A stretch of 64,000 nt of DNA. It comes from Dillenia suffruticosa (Eukaryota > Streptophyta > Magnoliopsida > Dilleniales > Dilleniaceae). Positions within the stretch are counted from its first letter, which is position 1. The number at the start of each line of letters is the position of its first letter. The DNA is taken from the NCBI GenBank assembly GCA_033439265.1, contig JAVTVX010000012.1, positions 32,304,261 to 32,368,260 of the forward strand. The letters are read 5' to 3'. The notes beneath the pieces were generated by a model, which saw only the letters and a program-made list of their open reading frames with translations, did not search any database and had not been told where the DNA came from. Shown here piece after piece: positions 52,901 to 64,000 of this stretch. Made by a program: the position numbers and the translations under genes.

Positions 52901-55900
52901 TTAAGTGGCGGAATTTATATGAGATAGAGATGGCAAAATCTAACGATAGGTCTGTAAAGGTACCAAACTGGACTCTAGATGCAGAAATTAGTGTTATTTG
53001 GGACAAAATGTAAGTGTGTCATCAAAATGGCAACGGAGGTGCTCAGAGAACCTAAAGGAAGTGGATATTTTGAAAAAGAGGGTTGGTGATGGGATGAGAG
53101 TATACAAGCAGCCCTAATGAACAGAACTTGTTATAAAATTTACATTTTGTGCAGCAATGAGGTTAACTTTGCAAAATATGAACTGGCTATGAAATAAACT
53201 AAAAAAACTGTAGTAGAAGTTAAAAATTAAGCGTATGAGAACTTATGTAGTGAATTAGGAACAAAAGAGGCTGAAAAAGAAACATATATGCTAGATAGGG
53301 TAAGAGAGAGAACAATAAGAGACCTAAATTAAGTGTAATTGATGAGAATAAGAATCTCATAGTAAAAGTTGGGGATGTCAACAATAGTTGGAGAATTGAT
53401 TTCGATAAGTTATTTACTACCAATCATGCAGAAAATACAAAAGAACCTAATGCCACTAATGGGATGCACAACTATAGGTATATGAGAAGTATCTAAAAGT
53501 TTGAAATAAAGATGATTTGAGGAAGACGAAAACTGGGAATGCCATGGGGAAGGAGACTCATTTATCTGGTTTTAAGCCAGATGGAAATAATCAATGCCAT
53601 GGGAAACATAACATCATAGCGAGGAAGTGTGGTTGATTAAACTATGTAATAAGATAATTAAATCTGGAAAAATACCGGATGAGCGGGGAAAAAGTATTCT
53701 AGTATCAATATATTTGAACAAAGGTGGTATTGAGCACTGTTCAAACTATAGACGTGCTAAGCTAATGAGTTGTATTATTAACTTTGAGAGAGATGATGGA
53801 ATTTGCATTAGGAGATAAAAGCAAAAGTTTCAGACAATCAAATTTCACTAGGGAATGAGACTTCTTGCTGAATACCTTATAGCTAAAACTTTTGAGTTTC
53901 CTTGGACAAATTCTTCTAGTAGAACTGGACATGAATGTGAGTGATAAAGCTTTATTTCATTTTATTGAAGTTTTGAATAGTATAGCATGGGCATTGTGGG
54001 ATGATGAGGTCTGCCTTGCTAGACAGGCTTCATAAGTTCAGGTAAAGAGGTGTTATGAGATGTTAGCAGGGTTGGAAGGGGAAATTCTGGTTGTTTGTTT
54101 CCTTGGAGGAGGGGGTTAGGAGAGGGATAACCTGCTAAAAGGTTGTGATTCATGGTGTATCTTTTCTTAAGATTTTCTTCTGTGTTATGGTTGATCTAGG
54201 ACAGTTTGGGAGTTTGCTTTGCTATCTTAGGAAATCTCTAATGTTCCTTGGTTTTATAAGGGTGGAGTTATGGGCATACATTATTCCCTCTATTAAGATG
54301 TGGATAGAATATTCTTTCTATTTTGTATGTCAGGGATCGTGTGGAAAGTGCAATTGGAGAATGTTTGAGGGAGTATCAAAAGTCTTTTTAGTTGTTGTAG
54401 ACTATTGACTGAAAAAATATTTTTGGTGAATTTTGAAGCATGGATATTCAAAAGTAAGCTGCGTTCATGCCAAACAGGTTGCCAGCACCACAATTGTTGG
54501 GCGCTTATTGGAAATTTGTTTGATACCTTTGAGTGACATGTTACATGAAAAATACTGATTTAGTGCCATGTGTGTGCCCAAAAGAAAGTGAATTCAGCAA
54601 CTCTGAAATGCCCCCCCCCAAAAAAAAAAGCCCTTAAAGCACCCCTGTTTCAGAGAATGATGAAAACATGAATATGTGTTGATGTTTTACTCTAAAAGGT
54701 GGTGCCCTCAGATGCTTATTTTTTGACTGATTTTGTAGATTTAGGTCTCCTGTTCTTGATGTTTTGTACATTTTCTGTTCATCCTTTCTACTTTAGAGTA
54801 GTTTTTTGTTCTTTTGCTTAGTGAAATTTCATACTTTGATGAAATGAAATTGAATTGGAGTCTTCAGTATCCCGGTACTTTTATGTATTTATAAAACTCC
54901 TTGGATTGCAAAAAGTTCTCTCTCTCTCTCTCTCTCTCTCTTCATAGGAAAGAGTTTTTCTACCTTGATGCTTGGTGCCAAAAGTACTGGCTTCTCAAAT
55001 AGCATGCCATGTGTAATTCAATGGCATAGATTTTTTATGTGCTCAATGAACCTTGTTTATGCCTTTTTGTGGCAGGTTCCTGTTGACCAAAAGCTACCAT
55101 CCCTATACCTTCTAGACAGTATTGTCAAAAACATTGGCCGAGAATATGTTCAATACTTCTCATCTCGTCTGCCTGAGGTGTGCAAGTTATCTTCTGGTAC
55201 CTTGAGTGTACATCATTCTCTTTTTGCTGTATTCTGATACATATGTGGTTTGTCTTATGTGAAGGTTTTCTGTGGGGCATATAGGCAAGTCCACCCGAGT
55301 ATGTATTCTGCTATGCGCCACCTCTTTAGGACATGGTCAGCAGTTTTTCCACCTTCTGTTTTACGAAAGATTGAGGCGGAATTGCAGTTTTCACCCTCAG
55401 TGAATCATCAGTCATCAGGTGTGACTTCATTGAGGGCTTCTGAATCTCCTCGACCAGCCCAGATCCATGTCAATCCAAGATACTTGGTATTAAGATGTGA
55501 ATTAGAATTTTTTATGTGAAGAACTTTAAGCTCGTCGATGACTTTGTTCGAGTTTGTGCCTCTCAAGAAAGCTTTATCCATGTTTCATTTCACACACACT
55601 TGTATGTGTATGTGCTTGTGTGTCTACATAGGCTTCTTTAGGTGGCTCGTGTTGTGTTTATTCAAGCATATGCATGCCTATTTTGATTGCTTTTCTAGTG
55701 AAGTTGTCTTAATGTCTTGTGGGTATTATTATTATTATTATTTTATCTTAGTCAGGATGTAGAATGAATTGATTGCCCAGGTATGCTAATACGGGGCATG
55801 CCGCTTGGGAGTAAAATTAGGTTTACTTCAATTCTTTGGCGTTAATTTCATAGTTCTTGCATTGTTTTCTTGTTTTCAGCTTTTTCAGACCTTTGATTCC

Positions 55901-58900
55901 CCCCCTTTTACTTGGCAAGGGCTTTGGCCTTGTAATTTTGACACATGTTGAAGGTTTTTTTTTGGGTCCACATTGTGACTTGTTATTCTTCGTTGCCTCC
56001 TGTTTAATATTTTTACTTTCTGCTTTCTCCTCCCCGCCTCCTTCTCATGGCTATTTGAACTACTTAATCTGCAAACAAGGGCCTGTTTGGGACCAACTGC
56101 CTATATTTCTGTGTACATGGGTCAAATCCAGCCATGTACAGGTTTTTGTGTTATATCAGCTATATGGGAAGAGAGTTTTGATATATAACTGTCCTTTAAA
56201 GCCTGGTCTTCCGTTCTGGTTGGATGTTCATTCTTAACGGGGCTAGAATCCCATGGGGAACTTTATTTGTTTGCTATAAGTGTCCTTTTGTTTTTGGGTT
56301 CCGAGGTGAAACAATATCCATTTTTGGTTGGTTTGAAATGATTAGGGAGGGCTTTTGAACCATTGACTGTCCTGGTTTTACCCATTAGCTGTTGCACTTG
56401 GGCAGGCTAGTGAATTTTCCTCTCATTCTCTTTACTCGCCTAGTTCGTTGTGTACCTGCGTTCCTTGCCAACTTTTATTGGGAAGTGGGTTCTTGGACTT
56501 GTTTGTGCTCGAGTCTCAAGGATGATTAGTTTGGCTTTATGGTCTCATATGATTGTATATGATATATTCTCTCAAAATATTGTATGCCTAATTATCATAC
56601 AAAAACGTGTGTAGATCTTTATTTTATTTTATCTTTTAATTAACTTTTGAGTGCAGAACATTCAGAATAACCAAGGAAGTTCACCAAGTTTAAAAATATA
56701 TGGACAAAATCCAGTTATTGGATATGATGACTATGATAATGATCTTGCAGAGGTTTCATCCTCACAGGTTGGAGCCCACAGAATGATTTCAGGTGGAAGT
56801 TCAGGCCAAGCATCATTTATGACTGGTGCAGAAAATCGGCCTTCCTCAAATCCAAGACTTGTGAGACCATTGTCTCCAAGAGTTGGGCTAGTTCGGTCAG
56901 TATCACCCCGAATTGATGAATTTGCGATGGATGATTCTCCTAGAAGGGCTGTTGAAAGGGCCTCTCCCTCTTGTCCTCCCTATGATTATGGCCCTGGCAA
57001 AGTGGCTGGGAGGGAAGAGGAGAGGGGTGATGGGCGGAAAAGAAATTGGCCTGATAGTAATCGTCAGAAATTTGAACCACTTGTTGCATACGGTTATGGT
57101 AATGGACACGAGCGTCAAAGTCCAAGAGCCTTAATTGATGCTTATGGAAACGATAGACGAAAAAAAATTCTGGATGATAAGCCTGTGAGGGTTGAACGCC
57201 TGGATATTAATGGCATGGACAGAAAGGAGGCAATGAAAGCATGGCAGAATACTGAAGAAGAGGAGTTTGATTGGGAAGACATGAGCCCAACTTTAGTGGA
57301 TCACAGGAGCAATGATCGGTTGCCAGTGTCAATGCAACCCATTGGAAGTGTCAGTGCAAGGCACAGAACGGGACTTGGTGCTGCTCCCTTAGAACCTCAT
57401 GTTTGGAGGAGCAACTTGTCTGGTCAGCCTCAGCCGTCTAAATTGGATGACTATCCATATGTTGCTGAAGATGTGACCACCATACGGGGTGTATGTTTCC
57501 TCAATTCTTTTATTTTATTTTCTATTGTTATGCCAATATAATTATGTCTATTGTCAGTTGTGATATCACCCTCTAGCCGAAAGCCAGTGAAGTAAAGTGT
57601 TTAACTTTATGCAAGACGAGGTTGAATCCTCCAGTAGTTAGTGCAAGCCTTCCTTTTTGTCTGTTTATTTATTTATTGATTTATTATTTATTTTTTTGAT
57701 TGCAATGGCCACATTTACATATTCAAGACCAGAGTCATGCAAAACATATAGACAAAGATACTCTGTGAACCTTTCAGGAGTATTCAGATACTTGCAACTG
57801 AGGATATGAACTTGTATTATTGATTCACTATTAAGTACTGCATCCAGAATGATTAATATCTTCGATGAGTATATACTTTTTGAAAGCTAATGTTAACTGG
57901 TCCTGGGAAATGTTCAGGCATTACGGGCGCCGATCAATCAATTTAATAGTCATAACATTGATAATGACTTGGTTGATGCTGCAGTGAAAATAATGAGAAC
58001 TTTGTCCATTAACACTAATCCTCAGGGGCTTTATGCAAAGCTGGCAAGAGGCAAACATTATAAATGCTCTTAATGATGTTCTTTTGACTTCTAGAATAGT
58101 CATTGCTTCCATTATGCGGGTTTAACATTTGACCATCTTGATCCACTGGATTCATCTAAGAGTTTGGCATAACGAAACAAAATCCAAAAAGAACATAGAT
58201 GATGATGATGATGATGATATCTAGGGTTAGTCAGAAACATTTTTTTATAGTTCAGTTTTGGCCGAGTCTTTAACCTTAACATTGACTGCTTTAGATTTAG
58301 CATCTTAGTTGCTATTCTTGATCTTCACTCGGTTTTTCTTACTTCTGTGCTTTTCTGCTCTTTATAACCATTTATTTATAGTTTCGCACTTTAATTAAAT
58401 TGGAGTCTATTCTAGTGCCCTCATCTCCTTTTATGGTGGCCAAATGAAGTATCATGCCAATGATTTTTTTTTTTTAATATAATTTAAGTAAGCAAAGATC
58501 ATGCTTCCATTCAGGATAATTCTTTCTCCCCTTTCCCCACCCAGCTCTGTAACATTTCCCGTATTGTCAAATCTTTATATAGAAAAGGCAACTTTATTGA
58601 TCATCATCTTGTAAAGAACTGACTTCCAAGTTCATCACTGACCCTGTATTACAATCCAAAAAATTCTTGTCAGTCTGGCCGTGGATTATCAACTAAAATT
58701 ACTGGCTTGCGAAGTGAGAGAGCTCAGATTCCTTATTCAGGCTATCCTCAAGGGGCATTGAATTCACGACTCCAGCATCCTCGGCCTTTGCTTAAGCATA
58801 TGCAGTCCAAGGGAACTGGAAGGAGTTTTCAGGCGCCTCTATTATCTTCTGGAGTATCTTCTGCAGTGGCTGAGGAAATACCACCACATGTTGACGGTAT

Positions 58901-60598
58901 GTTTGAAGCTGATGGGCAGTATCTTAGGCCTCCTACTGCTGCATCAAGGTTGGGTTCTTCTGGTCTTGACAATTCAAATGTGGATTCATTGCCTTCTACT
59001 TTGGTGGCATCAGGAACAGTATGGCCTGCAGTGAATGTTTCCAAATCCCAGCCACCTCGCTTGCTCCCTGTTCATCCACAACAGAATCGAATTAGGGGTC
59101 AGTCAGATTTTCTAAACATGGGCAATCCTGCTCTAAATCCAGGTACAAATAAGTCCTTGTTTTTATCTGATTTGCAGTAGGACTTTTCAAACGGGCTGCC
59201 ACTTTTTCGTTTACCATCCAGGTGGAGTGATTACTCTCAATCAACCGAATCAAGCGCCTGTTGCTTTATCACAACCGCAATTTCTCCCATCCCAGGAGGC
59301 TCGTGAAGGTTATGTTCCTGCTGCAGCAGTTCCACGTCCATCTCATTCAAGTGTTCCGCGTTTGAATCATGGATACACTCCTATGGGGCATGGTCCTATA
59401 ATAAGTAATGCCTTGTCAAATCCAGTAGCTAGTGTACCCATACCATTTTCTGTCCCGAATATAAATAATAACTCCATGCATTTGCAAGGAGTATCCTTGC
59501 CACATCTTCCTCCTGGCCCTCCTCCTGTTTCTTTGTCAATGCTATCCATTCCCCAAAATGCAAATCCCTTTATCTCTAAACAGCAGCCCGCAAGTCAATA
59601 TTCAGGTTTATTTAGCTGTCTCATGCAACAGGGATTGATCTCTTTGACAAAACAAGACTCTATCCTGGTATTTTTCGGAGTGTTATCTGTTTATCTCCTT
59701 TTTGACATGCTTTATTTGATTTGATGTTTTTTCTTTGATTTGTTTCCCATAAGATTCTTTCTTGCTTGAACATTTGAATTTTAGGACTCCGTGGGACTGG
59801 AATTTAATCCAGAGATTCTCAAGGTGCGACATGAATCGGCAATAAGAGCACTATATGCCGATCTTCCAAGACAATGCACAACATGTGGCCTTCGATTTAA
59901 GGGCCAAGAGGAGCACAGTAGTCATATGGATTGGCATGTGACTAAGAACCGGGTATCAAAAAACCGCAAGCAAAATCCTTCTCGTAAGTGGTTTGTAAAT
60001 ACTACCATGTGGTTGAGTGGTGCAGAGGCATTGGGAGCAGATGCAGTTCCTGGGTTTTTGCCCACTGAAACAGTGGTTGAGAAGAAGGATGATGAAGAGA
60101 TGGCTGTTCCTGCCGATGAGGATCAACGTGCTTGCGCACTTTGTGGGGAGCCTTTTGATGATTTTTATAGTGATGAAATTGAGGAATGGATGTATAAAGG
60201 GGCAGTGTACATGAATGCCCCCAATGGGTCAACAGTCGGCATGGATAGATCTCAGTTAGGTCCTATAGTACATGCTAAATGCAGGTCGGAATCTAGTTCT
60301 GTTCCATTCGAAAATTTTGGACAAGACGATAGGGTAAGCATCCCTCTTCCTTTAAACTTCTTAATCATATTCTCTGGTCCATCTTTCTTCTCCCAAGCAA
60401 TTTGTTTGCTTTTACAGACTCTGATATAATGAATTTCATTCAAGTTTTTACTCTCTTGGTCAAACTGATGATCAAGCAGAATTGTGTAGGATTTATATTT
60501 GGGTTTTGTGTGTGTGTGTGTGTGTGTGTAAATTTGGGTCTTATTACATGCAGGGAAATGCTGATGAGGGTATTGAAAGGAAACGGCTGCGGAGCTAG
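49967..60598 (+). CDS. PCFS4: Polyadenylation and cleavage factor, PCF11 homolog (PCFS4-like), 9 exons
   Basis: Exons: 49967-50251, 55076-55177, 55265-55486, 56657-57490, 57918-57983 (or to 57971), 58674-59142, 59222-59667, 59785-60333, 60554-60598. They stay in frame for about 1005 residues. The N-terminal CID domain (residues 12 to about 150) includes [29 protein letters not shown] and [20 protein letters not shown]. It binds the phosphorylated C-terminal domain of RNA polymerase II. A long low-complexity middle follows. The C-terminus has two zinc-finger-like motifs: [21 protein letters not shown], with DWH..KNR after it, and CALCGEPF. These are typical of Pcf11, which couples 3' end cleavage to termination in the nucleus. 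Arabidopsis PCFS4 promotes flowering through alternative FCA polyadenylation. The small exon 5 end is ambiguous. Intron 1 (4.8 kb) hosts a dead LINE. Confidence 0.92.
52125..53860 (+). mobile_element. Degenerate non-LTR retrotransposon (LINE) in PCFS4 intron 1
   Basis: Same orientation as the host gene. Frame-shifted translations recall plant L1-type elements. About 52190-52480 gives an endonuclease-like part ([11 protein letters not shown], then NGVGI/LID-like, [10 protein letters not shown]). About 52690-53100 gives ITFKSG and DYFLTRKLD-like text. About 53625-53790 gives a reverse transcriptase start ([31 protein letters not shown]). Many stops and frameshifts interrupt it and no full ORF2 survives. 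The ends are not defined and no poly(A) or target duplication was found. It is fossil sequence and cannot move. Confidence 0.8.
54917..54942. repeat. (CT)n microsatellite in PCFS4 intron 1
   Basis: 13 CT units about 135 bp upstream of the exon 2 acceptor. Confidence 0.9.
60507..60529. repeat. (TG)n microsatellite in the last PCFS4 intron
   Basis: About 11 TG units 25 bases before the exon 9 acceptor. Confidence 0.9.
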
Positions 60599-62746
<2,148 letters not shown>

Positions 62747-62989
62747 TGTTTTTTTTTCAACGAGAGAGGAGAGGGGAGTGAGAGAATAGGAGTGCTTTTT
62801 TTTTTTCCTAACTGATTTGGTGTAAGATTTTTTGCCGATGTAGCATGCCACGTCAGCAAGTTGTTTGCATGACCTGCTGACGTGGCAGTGTAAAGTGTTT
62901 TGGGATGAAGACTTGGCACCACCATGTCATCATCTGTACATCTAGTTCATTCGTCACTATTACATAACAGCATTTAACGGATAATCTGA

Positions 62990-63111
62990 CTCCGTTATTA
63001 ATGGAGAGAACAATTAGTGACACTTTTGGAATTCTGAGGATTCTCTCGTAGCATTTTGAGGTTCAAGAACTAATTTGGGAACTTGATTCAGAGACTGAAC
63101 ATATATTTACC
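62990..63111 (+). mobile_element. Single terminus resembling the MULE at 20799-21698
   Basis: Word order gttattaatggagagaacaa, gaggttcaag, aactaatttgggaac and gagactgaacatatatttac, ending ctc. It parallels the right terminus of the 20.8-kb MULE (gttactaatgaaaggactaa to aggacttagacataattatc, then tc). No matching left arm was found, so it may be a solo end or remnant. A second fragment with attatctccgttactaacga lies near 63196-63215. Confidence 0.4.
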
Positions 63112-63273
63112 TCTTTATTTTTATGTCGGATTAAAAGGGTGGAGATATATTGTTAGCGTTTCTTACCCTTGTATGCCATAATTATCTCTTTATAATTATC
63201 TCCGTTACTAACGAGGACCAATAAGCTTTTGTTATTTTTCATGGCCCTAAAAGTTGGTTTTGATCATTAATAC

Positions 63274-63630
63274 CTTAGCACTATGAAGATTCACTAAGCT
63301 GACATTAGAAGATTGTCTTTCGATGCCCTTTGTGCCCATAATAATGGTGCAATCTAGAGCAAACATAGTACAGGCTGCCGCTGTTGCCACTCCGGGCTGT
63401 CCTGCTCTGGTGGCAGCTACAATGCTTATTCTTCCCATGCGCTTTGCGAGCATTGCTTGATCAACTGCATTGTTGATCGTATGTGCTCCTACGTGGTTAT
63501 GTTCTTCTCTCTTTAGGAATATCTCTGGCCCTTCTCCATTGCCATTCTTGTAATGTTTCGTTAACTTCCCTGCGTGATACAAGGGTGTCACTCTTCCTAC
63601 ATAATCCCTCAACGCAGTTGCTAGTTCCGT
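63274..63630 (-). pseudogene. Isolated exon of a tryptophan synthase beta-like gene with altered active site
   Basis: 119 codons, phase 0, bounded by an acceptor (catgcag) and donor (aag followed by gtattaat) on the minus strand, with no internal stop. It covers the PLP-binding part of tryptophan synthase beta: ELATALRDYVGR, TPLYHAGKLTKHY, GEGPEIFLKRE, INNAV, LAKRMG and GVATAA. The enzyme condenses indole with serine in the plastid. Here the PLP Schiff-base Lys of GAHKINNA is Thr (GAHTINNA). The catalytic Glu of AETGAGQHG is Ala and its His is Pro (AATRAGQPG). The exon should therefore be catalytically dead. No downstream exon is visible down to 62750; upstream exons, if any, lie beyond the window. 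It could be a pseudogene or a non-catalytic paralogue. Confidence 0.8.
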
Positions 63631-64000
63631 CTGCATGAGATGCATACGGTATTTGTCAGGATAACTAATATTTATTATCACACTAATTCCAAGATCATTC
63701 CTCTAAGGTTGTACCAAATGAATTCAATAAAAATGATGGAGTTCAATTTTAATTTCAATTCTTCAAAATCGCAAGGATAGCGGGGTATACTGCTACTAGA
63801 ATATAATTAAAAAATGAAATTCAAATTTAATTTCATTAAAATAGGATTTGTAAACAGTCAAAAAAATTCAAAATAGGTTCTAAAAGATTTTGGGAGTTCT
63901 ACATAATTTTTCTAGATAATAATTTTGGAATTAAAATTTAAGAGCATTTGATTGTAACAATCAATTAAATTTAACTGAATTCTATATTTTCTTCTTTAAT
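63631..64000. other. AT-rich flank, nothing recognised
   Basis: If a tryptophan synthase-like gene continues, this would be its intron. No exon, transit peptide or repeat was recognised before the window ends. Confidence 0.4.

Noticed and set aside
55857-56237. 126-codon plus-strand ORF between PCFS4 exons 3 and 4
   Set aside because: Composition is intron-like and T-rich; the exon-exon phase works without it and it has no PCF11 similarity.
63111-63640. Pack-MULE that captured a tryptophan synthase exon
   Set aside because: The nearest MULE-like end points the wrong way (its body would lie to the left), no opposite arm is visible, and the exon keeps splice sites as in a genomic copy.

Overview
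This is a stretch of plant nuclear genome, most likely from a eudicot and possibly a woody one. The evidence is intron-rich genes with GT-AG junctions, AT-rich intergenic DNA, many (CT/GA)n tracts, plant-specific gene families and degraded plant transposons. The species cannot be named from the sequence. No bacterial-type operon, CRISPR array or tRNA/rRNA gene was seen.

Layout. 1-770: degraded CACTA-like transposon end. 2332-5116 (-): five-exon GDSL esterase/lipase. 6906-7112: tRNA-derived SINE with target duplications. 7941-9136 (-): a six-exon 168-residue TPX2-domain (MAP20-like) gene that no single long ORF reveals. 10.7-14.5 kb: SINE-like remnants and a duplicated segment. 14900-18510 (-): twelve-exon family 1 beta-glucosidase of the coniferin/monolignol type. 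20799-21698: a 900-bp Mutator-like foldback element with perfect 10-bp target duplications, 42 bp beyond the stop of a two-exon conserved small gene (21751-23919, -). 25807-29388 (-): plastid glucose-6-phosphate/phosphate translocator whose last coding exon is 12 bp. 30-39 kb: AT-rich intergenic DNA with an Au-like SINE (15-bp target duplication), other SINE-like copies and a minisatellite. 40472-42342 (+): F-box/LRR gene, probably with an upstream 5' UTR exon. 42.4-49.9 kb: no coding gene recognised; contains a nested 173-286 bp tandem array. 49967-60598 (+): PCF11-type polyadenylation and cleavage factor (PCFS4-like), with a dead LINE in its 4.8-kb first intron. 63274-63630 (-): an isolated tryptophan synthase beta exon that has lost the PLP lysine.

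The genes are ordinary plant housekeeping or cell-wall genes and do not form a pathway cluster. The beta-glucosidase (monolignol glucosides) and the MAP20-like protein (cortical microtubules and cellulose deposition) may both relate to secondary wall formation, but their proximity need not be functional. I found no convincing undescribed multi-gene system. The most unusual items are the catalytically altered tryptophan synthase beta exon, the well-preserved Mutator-like element beside the small gene, CT tracts repeatedly abutting splice sites, and the nested tandem array. Exon borders were set by hand from reading frame and GT-AG rules, and every stated gene model keeps frame throughout.
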